Positions 1-12,639 of a DNA stretch of 64,000 nt are shown here, one piece after another. The notes beneath the pieces are model-generated. The model was not told where the DNA came from, made no database searches, and worked only from the letters and a program-made list of their open reading frames with translations. Source of the DNA: Oscheius sp. JU75 (taxonomy: Eukaryota > Nematoda > Chromadorea > Rhabditida > Rhabditidae); NCBI GenBank assembly GCA_037178855.1, contig JASJZC010000004.1, positions 6,572,001 to 6,636,000 on the forward strand, written 5' to 3'. Position 1 is the stretch's first letter; each line of letters opens with the position of its first letter. A program made the translations under genes and the position numbers.

Positions 1-167
1 TTGACCAGTGGATCCTCGTGCTGCGTTTTGATCATCTGGATCTGGAGACGGGCCGCGGGGACGCCGGTAGCGAAGCCGATGTCCAGGTAGATGAGAGGCG
101 GCAGCTGACAGTATGGACGACGAGGCGAGAGCATCTCGTGCAGCACGTTCAGCACGGTAGAGGCCAT
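1..167 (-). CDS. Unknown protein, N-terminal part (runs off the left edge)
   Basis: An open minus-strand frame starts with ATG at 167 and is still open at base 1. It begins MASTVLNVLHEML and continues with a proline-rich stretch and PPLIYLDIGFATG. The codon use is GC-rich and resembles the myosin exons, which favours real coding sequence over chance. I do not recognise the family. It is divergently arranged with the myosin gene, whose ATG is about 410 bp away, so the two may share a promoter region. The stretch between holds only T-rich sequence and a CTGTCTCT-type simple tract at about 330-385. Confidence 0.45.
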   Translation of the reverse strand, partial: MASTVLNVLHEMLSPRRPYCQLPPLIYLDIGFATGVPAARLQIQMIKTQHEDPLV

Positions 168-576
168 GGCCGCGGAATATTTCCGGTTTGGAATAGGTTC
201 GAATTTTTATTGGTTTTTTGTTTGCTTCCAAAAGAAACTTTTCAATTGTTTGGAATAGAAACTTGGTAATTATTGGAAGTAATTTAGGCTAGTAGTCTAC
301 TAGGTGCAGTCAATGGAATTTGCGTCTGTCTCTCTGTATCCCTATCACTCTGTCTCTCATTCTCTCTGTCTTTCTCTATCTCTTGTCCACTTGTTCTATC
401 GATAAAAAGCTGTCAGTTTGCCCCCAAAACTGCGGCCTTTTTCAAGTATCCTACAAGACTTTGGCACGCGATTTATGTGAGCAAACAGCGGGGGAGCGGG
501 ATCCGGCGAAGAAGGGTGCTTGCTGCTGCCCGAAAATCCAGTGCTACCCTCTCCCGAAGCCCTCTCTCCTGCAGCC

Positions 577-3500
577 ATGGCTCTGATTGATTATATGCTC
601 GACCCAGGATGGAGATATCTTCGTCTGGCGGCTGATGAGCAGCTCAAGGTTCATTTTGATCCTCTTCTTCACCAAATTTCTACATTGCCACTCCGAGGAA
701 TGCCAAAAACAATGCGTCAATGTTTGCTCAAGATTTTCTATACTGTAGCGAGTGTTTTGTTCTCTGTCTATCTATCTCTCTCGACCAATGATACACGCGA
801 GAAGTGATTGTTGTCCTGAAAGACACAGAGAACACTGAATACGTACGAGTCGAGCGAGCAAACATGGTTTTTGGTGTGGGATGAGGTTTTTGAACCTGTG
901 ATTTCACTCTATGACTCTATAAGGACATAAGGAACATCTGTCGTCACTTATCTCGTTGACACCCTGTCTCTGTCATTCTGGCCTTGGGCCAGAATACAGT
1001 ATTTGTTTCCTGTTGCATCTCAACCGATTGTATCTGTCACCCTGTTTCTGATTCTATTTGGCGACCCATTTTTTTTTACTCTCATTAGCTTTAATCCTGA
1101 CAATCTATCTCTGTCTCTCTGATCCTACCACCTACTGTCATTCTACTCCTTTGTTGTCATTTCACTGTGTCTGTCTCTGTGATATTGTCCGTTTGTCCTG
1201 TCTCAACCTCCTATGCCATGGTCTTTCAATTCTGCTTTCCATTATCTCGCTCTGTCATTGTCAGCTCTTCCTCAACGTTCTCTTTTATCCCACTTTGTCT
1301 TTTTTGTCTGTTATGGTATCTTGATATCGTTAGCTATCTTTGTGTTTTCTCCCTGTCCCTTTCAGAAGTCCTTCCCTCTCTATTCTATACTATCCCTGCC
1401 TCTGTGCTTCCAGACACACTTCACGTCTCTCAATTTCCTGGATTGTCTTCCATCTTGTAAACCTATCAGATCCTACTCTCTCCTTTATCTTGCAAGAGCG
1501 AAACTGACGAGCCCCTCCTTCCTATTTGAGATAACTTGACCCAAAAATTATACAGCAGAATCAATAGTATTTAATAGTTTTAGCAGTCACAGTATAAAAA
1601 ATTCTCTCAGGAACAAGCAGCCCGTCGCTTCGACAACAAAACCCACCAATGGGTTCCGGATCCGCAGGAAGGCTTCGTTGTCGCTTCCATCTCGGTCCAG
1701 GAGGGTGACAACTACACCCTGGCCATGCCTGATGGCAGTACTGTAAGTTCTGTCCCTCTCACTGTCACTCTTTGTTCCAGAAAAAGCTGACCAAGGACGA
1801 GTGTCAGGAGATCAATCCGGCCAAATTCGAGAAAACCGAGGACATGTCCAACCTGACATTTTTGAATGAAGCCTCAGTCTTGCACAATCTGAGACAAAGA
1901 TACTACTCGATGATGATTTACGTAACTTTTCATTATATTTAATCCAAATTGCTGTATTTTAGACGTATTCGGGACTGTTCTGCGTCTTCGTCAATCCGTA
2001 CAAGATGCTTCCAATCTATACAGACACCGTGGCCAACATGTACGTGGGAAAGAGACGGTCCGAGATGCCTCCACATCTCTTTGCCGTCTCGGATGAGGCC
2101 TTCAGGAATATGATGAATGGTGAGTCTTTTTTGTTAGCTACTGCTGAGCCAGACCAGGCGCCGAAAATTCAAACTAGTCTCCTCAGCCCCGGAGAGTATT
2201 GCATCTTTTTATCCTATTTAGAGCGTTAAAATAATATCAAACATACTGGGCCAACAGTACAAATTACTGATACTTGTCTTCTTCGTTTTCAAATAGATGC
2301 GCCACTTCAAAACAAGTTTTCGGATTGAAGGCATGGATTTCATCATTTTCTATATTCTACAAACTTCATTTTGCCCGCGAATGTTGTTTTGAACCTGAGA
2401 ACTGGTTACAAATAGGCGAGCTTAGGCGAGCGCCTACCAAGGGACTTTCTATATTTCAATTACTAGATCAAGACATTGTTTTTTTTTAATTTTCAATGTT
2501 TTGAAAAGTTGTAGAGTAGATGAAATTCTCCAACTTTGCACAACATCATTTTGCTGGGAAATGAGTTCGTCCTTCCTAAAATTTGTTAACAAGTTCGAAT
2601 CTCGGGCGAGACAGACCTATCTCTGTTGCATCGGCTCCAAAGCTGAACCTAAAACCAACCTTTTTGACACCTTATAAGTACAGTTGTAGTTTTGCAGACT
2701 GTAAAAAGCTTGTTTACAGATCACGAGAACCAGTCAATGCTGATTACTGGCGAGTCTGGAGCCGGAAAGACTGAGAACACGAAAAAAGTCATCGCCTACT
2801 TTGCGACTCTGGGAAGCAGCAATGCTGCTGCCTCAAAGGACAAGAAGAAGAGCGTACGCTTCGAGGGCTTAGGAGTGCGCGTTCCTTGACTATTTGACTC
2901 TACTAACCTCACTGCACACCTTCTCCCCTTTCTCTGTCCCTGTCTCTGTCCAGGAATCTATTCGCTCATTTAGGGAAACTCCTTGGAGGACCAGGTCGTT
3001 CAAGCCAACCCGGCAATTGAAGCTTTTGGAAATGGAGCTACTGTCAGAAATTACAACAGCTCGCGCTTCGGAAAGTTCATCAGAATCCATTTTGACAAGA
3101 AGGGGAAGCTAGTTGGAGGAGACATTGAGCACTGTGAGTTGATGTCTGTCTCCTTACTATGATCCAAAACATACATTATACCAGCTTTATAAGTAGGGAA
3201 AGCATATTTTTTTTTAATATCGTAGGTGATAGCAGGAGGTAGGAGAGAAGGAGAGCCGGCACTAACTGCTTGTGAACTGAAAAATTCAACCTAACGTGTA
3301 ACGTAGTCTCATTGATTTGTTAAGATAATAGAGAAAGAAATACAGTAGAGTAAATGGATAAAGTGTCGCCTTGTGTCGGCTGGTCTAAGTACCCCCAGGG
3401 AGCTGCCACCGTCTCTCTGGGCGCTCACGCTCCGTCTCACCCGTCCCGCTTCTCAGGGTTGGGACGGATGTCTCTGATAGAGACCTTTTCTGCTCTATCA

Positions 3501-6500
3501 GGACATTGATTCATACTCCTCCAAAACTATATTACATCTAGAAAACCCTCATTTTCAAAAGTTGAAAAAATTAAACACACGGCAATACTTAAGTTAGGAC
3601 ATTGCTTCAGTCTTGAATCCCTCGGACTGTTCAGCTCCCTGGGACATCTTCTGACTGGGTGACATCAAATATAAGATCAATTAAGAATCTGAAAATGAAA
3701 TATGAAAAATCAAATATGAAAATGAAAAATGTGAGACAGATTATGGGAATTTGAAGGACGGTGGCTGGGCACTGGAATGTTCTGAATGCTTTGGCAGTTT
3801 ACTGTCTCTGTGTCTGTCTCTCTGTCTCTTCATCTTTGTATCTTACTAATCTCTTCCAGATCTTCTCGAGAAGTCTCGAGTCATCAAGCAGGCGCCAGGA
3901 GAGAGATCTTACCACATATTCTACCAGATCATGACCCAGAAGAAGCTCCGTGACCGCTACAATCTAGATGAGGACATCAGAAAGTATCACTTTGTCTCCC
4001 AGGCCGAGATTACTGTGCCCTGCATGGATGACAAGGAGGAATGGCGTGTTACCGATGTGGGTCTTTTGAACAAACTGAAGAGATAATACGGGTTCAGAAC
4101 TCTTTCGACGTAATGTCTTTTTCCGATCGGGAGAAAGATGATCTGTACAAGGGATGTGCCGCCATTATGCACATGGGAAACATGCGCTTTAAGCAGAAGC
4201 CGAGAGAGGAGCAGGCTGAAGTCGATGGAATGGAACGTAAGTACAGAGAGAGACATAGAGACAGATAGAGAAGGAGACAGGAAGAAAGTGAGACGGAAAG
4301 ACAGAGAGACAGGAAGACAGTGACAGGGACTATTCCAGACCCCGAGAAGGCCGCTCATCTCTTTGGAGTCGACCCGGAAGCCTTCATCCAGGCCCTGACT
4401 CGTCCCAAGATCAAAGTCGGAGCCGAGTGGGTAGTCAAGGGACAGAACGTCCAACAGGTGCTGTAATCCGTCTTTTGTTCAATGGCTCTTCAGGTCGACT
4501 GGGCTGTCGGAGCTCTGGCTAAGGCTGTCTACGCCAGAATCTTCACCTGGCTCATTACGAGAGTCAATGAGACTCTCAGTGCGAACATGGAGAATCCTGA
4601 TCATTACATTGGAGTTCTGGATATTGCTGGATTTGAAATCTTCGATGTGAGTCAGAGAGTGACAGTGACAGTGATATGGATTAGTCAAAAGGTACACGAT
4701 AAGATAAAAACAGCGGTCGTACTTCTTCACTTCACCGCTCCAGAACCACAAATGAACAAAGTTGCAGTCGTCTTAGCCGGCCTGGACAGCTTCCATTCCG
4801 AAAATCTTTGCTGCCTTGTGTTTGTAGTTGTACTTGTGAGCGTTACTGTAGTAGTATCCAGAGTTCGACTTGTCTATCTCTCTATCTCTTTATCTCTCGC
4901 CCACCTGTCCTTGTTGTCGCTGTAGCTCCTCCACATCTCTTCGGTCGTGTACAGCACAACACATTATATCGCTCATCGAGGACACAAGTCTCTTCTCCGC
5001 TCTCCATCACGAAGTAGCTGACGGTCGTTCAGACCGGCCACGTCTTAGTACTTGAAAATGAACTCTAAAGCATTGCTGTCCCATTTCTGGTCCTCCATAA
5101 CATTCAAGTAGAATTCTTCAAACTTTGGGCCCCACTTCTGCACCAGGAGGTTCTTGAGACAGCAGAATTCGACAGGTCTTCGGAACTTGAAGACTTCAGC
5201 CGAGGTCGTGTATTCCAAGCAGCGGTCGGTAGACCAGGTCATGCCGAGTTCCTTGACGATGTTCTTGCGTAGAGGCTGAGCAGAGACGTCCATTTGGAAG
5301 AGCAGCAGCAGAAACTCAATGGTTTTTGTAAAGTCTATGACGTTTTTTTTCGAAGTTTTTTTAACTGTTTTAAAAAATTTGGTATCACAGAGACAGAAAC
5401 CGATCAACTTTTCAGCGCAACTCCTTCGAGCAGCTCTGGATCAACTTTGTGAACGAGAAGCTCCAGCAATTCTTCAACCACCACATGTTTGTCCTGGAAC
5501 AGGAGGAGTACGCCCGCGAGGGAATTCAATGGACTTTCATCGACTTTGGTCTCGATCTCCAAGCATGCATTGAGCTCATTGAAAAGGTTTGGACATGTTT
5601 CAGACACTGTCACTATCACTTTTAGCCCTTGGGAATTATTTCCATGCTGGACGAGGAATGTATCGTCCCCAAGGCCACTGACATGACCTACAAGGACAAG
5701 CTGGTCAACCAGCACATGGGCAAGCACCCCAACTTCCAGAAGGCCAAGCCGCCGAAGGGAAAACAAGCTGAAGCCCATTTCGCCATTGTTCATTATGCTG
5801 GAACTGTTCGGTACAATGCGGAGCAGTGGCTGGATAAAAACAAGGTGGGTTTGAAGTGCAGTAACCTGGCTAGACTGACAGCACGGGAATAGTGCTAGTC
5901 AACTGGAAGACAGTCCCGTCTCTTTATATGCTCCCATACAGTGTCCCTGAAGTTTCGGATCTGTACTGTCTCTATGCATCCTGGCCGTTTGCATCTATTC
6001 TTCTCAGAACATTCGAGTAACTTTCAATCGATTCTAGGACCAGAAACTTTATACCTTCTACCCAACTTTTCCACAGTCTACTGTGGTAGTCTATTATTCT
6101 GACCAGTTGATTTACAACTCTCACAGATTCCAAACAGCATACAGTTCCCACAGGGAACTATACGCTTTTTGATGATTCTTGTCTTCTCCTCCCATTTCAC
6201 TAGTCTCTCGATCTTATACATAGCTTTCTATCGGCTTAACACGCACTCGCTTACGTCTACCCGTAATCTGTCCTTTTTCCCACAGTAGAGGGCTCTCTTC
6301 CAATGATAGAGGGTCTTGTCCTACCTTGCTTTGCCACCAGTGGCTCTGTCTCACAGTAACGGCAGTGTCCCTCTGTCATCTTTCTATATATCTGTCTCTT
6401 TTAGTATCTCCTCTTCCATAATAGCCTCTTGACTGTTCGTATCTGTTCCTATATCGTCCAAAGTTTTTGCGAGTTTTCAGTTGTGAATCTACACTCTATA

Positions 6501-9500
6501 GAAAACTTTTAGGACCCCCTAAACGATTCTGCCGTAGCTGTGCTGAAGACAGTCGACAAGGAGAGTATGCTCTTTAAGATCTGGGAGAACTACCAGACCG
6601 AGCTGGATCGCGAGGAGCAGAACGCCCGAGGTTGACTCATAACTTTCTCGTTAAAAAAATCTAAAATTTAGGAAAGACCGCTGCAGGCCCGGCCAAGAAG
6701 AAGGGAAAATCGGCTTCGTTCATGACCGTCTCAACTATGTACCGAGAGTCACTGAACAATCTGATGAGCATGCTCCACACGACTCATCCTCACTTCATCC
6801 GATGCATTATTCCGAATGAGAAGAAGCAGAGTGGAGTCATTGATGCCCCTCTGGTTCTGAACCAGCTGACCTGTAACGGAGTATTGGAAGGAATTAGGAT
6901 CTGTAGGAAAGGATTCCCTAACAGAATGGTGAGTTGGGAACTAGTAGCTTGTCTCTCTAAAGTTCAGAATGGGCAAACTATAAGCTATTTCTCTCTCAGG
7001 AGATTGAGCAGAATGGTTTCATGGGCGCTATATGGGAACCCCAGCCGTCTTCACCGGCTTCGCCGTCCTTTCGCATTCAGTTTGCATTAACGGGTGCGCA
7101 GCATCGTAGTGACAAAAGACTGCAAGTAGCTTCGCCGTGACAAAAGCAAAGTTCTATAGAGTACCCAAAGTTGACTTGCCAAGTATATTGGTAATAACTT
7201 TTTCTGAACATCACAACTTCTGGGCAACATAATTTTCTCGCTTCTGTTTCGTGGACTCGGACAAACAAACAAACATCCAAACAGAGTTCGTCACAGCAGC
7301 CATCGCGCTTTTAGATAGTAGAAATTCGATAACAGTGTGGGTCAAGCAAAGTTCCGAAAACTTTGAAAACCTCGGTCGAATTACTAAAAAGTTGTGAATA
7401 TAACTTTCGCCGACTCTGTTTAGTTATTTGTCTGTCTGTAATCCTGAAGAAACTTGACAAGTAGAGATGGTCGAGAGTTAGAGACTAGATGACAGGACAG
7501 CACCCAAAGGTCAAGTGACTGCGAAAACTTTTTCCTAACCTGGTACTTTTGACAGAAACAGACTAACAAGACAAATTGGCAATTTCTGTGTATGAGGATG
7601 CTGAGATTACCGAAAAATTTCCAAAATTTTCCGCAGTTCAATAACAGTTTTCCAGAGTACCCTACACCCTAAAAGCATTAGTTTAAATAAAAAAAAGGGT
7701 TTCACTTTTGTCGGCCTCCCGTGAGAGACGCGAAACCTGCAATTGCCCGCAAACGCGGCTCGGCGAAGCCCGCCCGCCCTAGTCCCGCCCGTTTTCTCTC
7801 ACGCCCCGCCGTATCGTAAGACCCTCGAAGACGGTTGTTCCGCATCGCTTCTCGGCCTTATGGCTAAGATCAAAGTGTAGTAATCGTTCTTATCGAATTA
7901 ACCTTCGATATACGTCGCTATTGCGTCGTACAAGGTTAACCGATTTTTGAGACCGGAGTCGGTCGCTGGCTTGCCAGCGCCTTCTCACGGGTCGACCCGG
8001 CGTTGCACTAAAGCTGGGACCGGCCCTCTCCCCTCGGGGAGAAATATAAAAAAAAAAAGAACGGAGGTTGTGTCGAAAGACGACGAAAAATTGACAGTTA
8101 GTCTTCTAAGTAGTATCTCAAACTTGGGTAACTGAACTCTAGCGGTCCTCCTTGATTCTGTTCTTTTTTCTACCCCGAACTACAGCCTGACATGGTCATG
8201 TTATGGGTTGCCTGTTGGCCCTGACTGTATAGATTTACTACCGTCTACGTGGTTATTCGATTCGATACAAAGAATAACACCTTGAACAGTAGGGGACAAA
8301 ACCAAGTGTTGTGGCAAAGAGCTAGGACAAGTGGAACGAGAGATTGAGACAGGTACATGCTGTTGTTGGGAAGTGACAAAAGAAGCACCGTGGGTGGATT
8401 AGAGAGTCGAGACTTCTACTGCTTTCCCGTGAAAAAGAAGTGTAAGCTTACCTTTTTGTGGCCCTAAAGTTCCAAATTTCTCGGCTTAAAATCATGGAAA
8501 AGTCTTCAGAAATCTCATCTTATAAATATTTTCAGACCCACGGAGACTTCCGTTTCCGCTACGCCGTCCTCGCGGCCGATGAGGCTACAGATCCCGAGCC
8601 TGCTCAAGCCGCCACCAAGGTCCTGGCGAAGCTCTGTCAGCAGAATAAGGTCAATGTGGACAACTACAAAATTGGAAAAACTAAGGTATCCGCCAAAACT
8701 ACAAATTGTAAATAACACAGGTCTTCTTCCGTGCCGGTATGCTGGCCCACATGGAGGAACTCCGTGACGAGGCCATCGCTAAAATGGTAGTCAAGCTCCA
8801 GTGTGCTACTCGTCACTACCTGGCCATGGTTTTGGATATTTTTCGGACATTTTATTTGAGTTGTTTCAGTGTGAGTACAAGCGTCGTTTGGACCAGGAAG
8901 ATGCCTATGTCATCTTGACACAGAATATCAGACAGTGGATGAAGCTGAGAAGCTGGCCATGGTTCCGTCTCTACTGCCGTCTGAAGCCCATGCTCAAGGG
9001 AATGAGATCAAATGCTGAGGTTGAGGCTCTGGAGAAAAAAGTCAAGGTAGGAGGATAGAGAGACAAGGAGACAGGGGGACATAGAGGAAATAGAGAGATT
9101 TATCATCTTGCAGGAGCTCGAAAAGTTCTCTGCCACGGAAGAAGCCGAGAGAAAAAGACTGGCTGACGAGCTTCGTCAGAGAGACGGAGAGCTCGATGAG
9201 ACCAGGGCTGCTCTGGCCAGAGAAAGGACTCTCATGGGAAAGAGAAACGAGGAGATTGATGAGCTGAACAAGCAGTTGAAGGACAGTCAGGAGAAGGGAG
9301 ACGACGCTGCCAAGGCTCTTCGTGACGCTGAGAAGGATCTCCAGAGACAGAAGAAAGAATGGAGTGAGAAGGTAAGACAGACAGACAGTGGAATGAGTAG
9401 TTTTTTGCCCTTTGTTTGGGATGTTCCGAGGGGGTGCTTTTTCACTCGAGGAGCTCTGAGCAAACTCTGAGGCCAATCATTCCCACTATCTCTCTCTCCC

Positions 9501-12412
9501 TCAACCACGATCAATGTCTATTGGGTCCGAGTTCAAGCTCTCTCCCATCATAGAGGTTTGTCAAGATTTCCATACTATCTCATACTCAAAAACATTCTCC
9601 GTTTCAGGAGAAACGGTTCGAAATGGAGGCCGATGCTGCTCGCAAGAGCGCCGAGGCAGAGGCCGCCCGTCTCTCGGCTGAACTGGACAAGGCCAAGCAC
9701 GAGAATGAGAAGCTTGGTCATACCCGAAAGGCTCAGGTTAGTGAATGACTGTCTATAGGTACATATAAACCGAAATAAGGAACTCATTTTCCACTATGCT
9801 ACTCAAAAAAAAATGTGTTTCTGGCTGTTTCGAACATGCCTACCCCTTGTTCCCAAGCTTTATGAGGTTTTGAATATTTTACATACATCAAAATGTTGAA
9901 AGATCTGTACTTTTATGGTTTCTATTAGTCCCAGGGTACAGCAAAAGCCTCGTAATCAGCTACCATATTGAAATGCAGCAACTGTAATTGATAATTGTTA
10001 GAAGCAGTATTCTGTTACGAAGCACTTCTAAGCGCATAGTTTGTATTGACAAGTTTGGCTGATGCCCTATTGGGGCTCGTGACAGATAGATGCTGTCCCA
10101 GCCGAGCTACCAAAGCAACGTTCTCTCAGAGACGCATCTCCCAATCTGATTCGATTTAGCTTGACTTGCAACGATCGCGCGCTGCTATCGCGCCTAGAGG
10201 GGCTCTATGACAGTCATAACCTGATTCATTTGCTCTTTACTCGGTTTCTATCCCATTTTGTCAGCCTGTCTTGGTCCCCTTCCCTCTCACTTCAACCCGC
10301 CTGCAAGTTTCCCTCCTGTCGAGCTACTCTGACAGAAGCAACATTCTCGTACTACTATTTTGCTTTTGGAAGAGGTGAATATACTGTCCGGGCATCCGAC
10401 TAGAGCCGAAAAAACGCTTGTTTTATGTGAGTTCAGTTGAGAGCCTCTGTTGTTGCTAGACTAGTGGTCATGTGGTGGTGCATACATTAACCGCCAATTT
10501 TCCGATCCAAGAAGTCCTTTTCAGGCTTTGACATGCTCTGTAAACTTGTGGAGCGGATCAAGACCTAAAACTTTGCAAAAAAAACTTTATTAAACAGCGC
10601 CTCGGGTCCGACAAATGAGCTTCAAATGAGATGGTAGGGCGTGCCACTATGAGAATTTCACCCGAGTTGCAGACTGGGACCCTGGTCAAACTTTTCCTTT
10701 TTTAAAAGATCTATACTTTCCCGGTCTATGTCTTTCTCTCATCTGTTTTTTCTTCCAGGAACTGGCCAATGCCGAGCTGATGGATCGATTGGATATCCTC
10801 CAAGATAAATACGAGAGGTGAGTGCAGAGAGCGAGACAATCGAGAGACGGTTCCGCTAATTCCAGGGCAGATCAGCAGAGACAGAGCATGAGGGAGGACC
10901 TGGATGCTGTCGAGGATAAGCTACACGCTGAGGCTCGTGCCAAGGCAGATCTGGAGAAGCTGAACAAGAAACTGGAGCAGCAGCTAAAGACTCTCAAGAA
11001 CCAGCTGGAAATGATCACGAAGGACAAACATGAGACTGATTTGGACTGTAAACGGTGAGAGAGAGAGTGCCATAACCTGGAAACAAGTAATGTTCAGAAG
11101 AGAAGAAGACATCGGCGAGTTCAAGATGAGAGCTCTCAAGGACGCCAATCTGATTGCCAAACTCCAGCAGAACTTGAGAAGACTGATCGAGAGAATCGAG
11201 GAGCTTGAAGAGGAGCTGGACAATGAGAGGAAAAACCGTTCCAAGGTGAGTTGTCTGACTGTTTCTGTCGACGGGGGCTGTCTGTTGACTAGTTGACCGA
11301 GAGGGGGGAAAGCGGGGGAGCCTGTTGATATTCTGAAACACGAAGCAATAAAAAGCAAATTGAAAATAGCACTCACCTTCTCCAAAATCTTGAGGGAAAA
11401 GATAGAGCGTGAACCATACCGCAGAATCCAGAACCATAACGAAGCAAACGATCAAACCTAAATCGAGCTTATTCAACAATTTCACATCAGGACTCACCCG
11501 AAGTATGAAACAATAAAGCAAAAATTTCTTCTTCTTCCATAAGTTCACGGCTGTTATAATTCCTTTAGTTCTGAAGTGGTTGTAGTGGCTCATCCAAGGC
11601 TTCCGATCCAGTGATACTCCTCCATTGGAAGTAGGGGCAACTGCCTGATACCCACGGAAAATTGGAAAATTGCAAGCCCTGGACATCCAGGAGAAAAAGA
11701 GAGGAGCAAGAGGGAGACAAATTTTGGGACACTTGGGTGTAGGATGAGCAGTGTAGAACGTTCTGGAGCTACGTATGTCTTGAAGCAGACGAGCATTGTG
11801 CAATACCGTATCGCAGACAATGGTGGGAGCCGCGGGCACCGGGAGATGACTAAATGTGATTGATCGTCAAGGGTAGGAAAGAGGAAAAAGTACCATGTGG
11901 ACTGGAACTTCATCCCTACCTGACTCTAAGGTTTCCTGTCTCTACTATCTCTGTCTCTCTGTCTCTCTGATCCACTTCTTCCAGAGCGACAACCGTCGCC
12001 GCGAGCTCCAGTCCGATTTGGACGTCATCAATCAACAGATGGCCGAGGCCAACGGTCAACTCAATGCCCAGCAACACTTGAACAAGGTCCGAGCCGACGA
12101 GGTCAGTTGTCTCTCCCGTACTGTCTCAACCCACTAAATTTTCAGCTAGCCAGTCTCCATCGGGAGCTCGAGAAGAAGAATATTTACCACGAGGGTTACA
12201 TTGCCGATCTGTGTACAATGCAATACGCCACCGTAAACAACCTTCGTGCCCTCAGCGCCCAGGTTTCTCGTAATTTTTCTCTCAAAAAATGGAAATTTTA
12301 GGCTGCTAGCCTAGAACACGAGGCTAACCGTGTCCTGGGAGCCAGGAACGCGATGAGAGCTCTCCCAGCCGTCTATGTTCACAACGATGACAGTGACATG
12401 GACTCTATCTGA
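577..12412 (+). CDS. Mhc: Muscle-type myosin II heavy chain with a short tail (25 exons, 1243 aa)
   Basis: Exons: 577-648, 1611-1742, 1781-1921, 1963-2119, 2720-2853, 2974-3133, 3860-4056, 4098-4236, 4339-4457, 4494-4646, 5416-5586, 5626-5844, 6513-6630, 6672-6928, 8536-8685, 8721-8828, 8870-9046, 9114-9371, 9608-9736, 10759-10817, 10866-11054, 11098-11245, 11985-12101, 12146-12262, 12302-12412. All junctions are GT-AG and in phase. The motor has the P-loop [13 protein letters not shown], switch I NSSRFGKF, switch [11 protein letters not shown], the relay region [17 protein letters not shown], a lysine-rich loop 2 (AKKKGKS), the actin-binding [14 protein letters not shown] and the converter [14 protein letters not shown] light-chain-binding neck and a coiled coil follow. 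The family is an actin-based ATPase that dimerises through a rod of about 1100 residues. Here only about 400 residues follow the neck, and the chain ends in a non-heptad [20 protein letters not shown]. Thick-filament assembly by the usual C-terminal rod is therefore not expected from this form. A longer isoform from unseen exons cannot be excluded. Confidence 0.93.
649..1610 (+). other. Myosin intron 1
   Basis: The first myosin intron is rich in T and C, with many CTGTCTCT-like units (about 960-1450). Open frames here are products of that low-complexity sequence. I see no gene, snRNA or mobile element in it. Confidence 0.7.
4773..5293 (-). CDS. Unknown 151-aa cysteine-containing protein nested in a myosin intron (3 exons)
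   Basis: Minus-strand exons 5293-5052, 5017-4905 and 4873-4773 join in frame through two tiny GT-AG introns of 34 and 31 nt. The gene lies wholly inside myosin intron 10 (4647-5415) on the opposite strand. The product starts [18 protein letters not shown]. It contains [19 protein letters not shown], a CxxxxxxxCC cluster ([14 protein letters not shown]) and a tyrosine-rich end ([16 protein letters not shown]), and stops at 4773. The frame is open upstream of this Met and includes EFLLLLFQ, so an N-terminal extension or hydrophobic leader spliced from further upstream is possible. I do not recognise a family. Support comes from frame agreement over three exons, not from homology. Antisense transcription through the myosin pre-mRNA could affect both genes. 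Confidence 0.6.
6929..8535 (+). other. Myosin intron 14 (carries the U2 snRNA gene)
   Basis: This 1.6-kb intron separates the RKGFPNRM exon from the converter exon. It holds the U2 snRNA at 7844-8027 and a GC-rich leader at about 7720-7840. A segment at about 7100-7290 resembles, in reverse complement, sequence at 55000-55130; both contain TTTGTTTGTTTGTCCG and CCACGAAACA. No coding exon is evident. Confidence 0.6.
7844..8027 (+). ncRNA. U2: U2 small nuclear RNA
   Basis: The 5' end ATCGCTTCTCGGCCTTATGG and the branch-point-pairing element GTGTAGTA are diagnostic of U2. Stem IIa is present with compensated pairing (TATCGAA...TTCGATA). An Sm-like site GATTTTTGA follows, then a perfect hairpin CGCTGGC-TT-GCCAGCG. 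A final stem-loop with CGTTGCAC in the loop matches the U2B''/A' binding hairpin. The length of about 184 nt fits the family. Two single-A insertions flank the branch-recognition element relative to the usual sequence. U2 pairs with the intron branch point in the major spliceosome. The gene is in the sense orientation inside a myosin intron. It could be the functional copy, a variant or a retained paralogue; the 3' end is placed by analogy. Confidence 0.85.
9737..10758 (+). other. Myosin intron 19 with Helitron-family fragments
   Basis: A 1-kb intron between two coiled-coil exons. At about 10085-10135 and 10305-10355 it holds reverse-complement pieces of the motif GAGAACGTTGCTTCTGT...GTAGCTCGACTGG that recurs in the Helitron copies at 20.2, 26.8 and 27.0 kb. 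The rest is unremarkable. Confidence 0.5.
11246..11984 (+). other. Myosin intron 22
   Basis: A 739-nt intron between coiled-coil exons. A long minus-strand open frame crosses it, but that frame also runs through a myosin exon and has no coding-like composition. I see no supported gene. Confidence 0.5.
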
Positions 12413-12639
12413 AGAAACTTCTCGAAACAGTCTGTCTTTTATCTATCTCTTGAAGCGATATGAACCTCACTACTTGACCTATACTGTAATCAAATTGAAT
12501 TAGAGCCATCTAATGAACATATTTTACTAGTTTTTTTTAATGATACTAGATTGATAGAACAGGTCCTCCGTCTCTATATCTCTCTTTGTCTCTGTCTCTC
12601 TGTCTTTCTGTCTCTCTATCCCTCTGTCTCTTTTTCCCT

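Noticed and set aside
4057-4083. A 26-nt intron in the myosin gene
   Set aside because: Extending the intron to the AG at 4097 (41 nt) restores the conserved TD...FDV alignment better, so an ultra-short intron is not needed.
11015-11839. A 274-codon minus-strand open frame through myosin intron 22
   Set aside because: It overlaps a confirmed myosin exon in antisense, has no motif or splice partners, and its composition is that of intron sequence.
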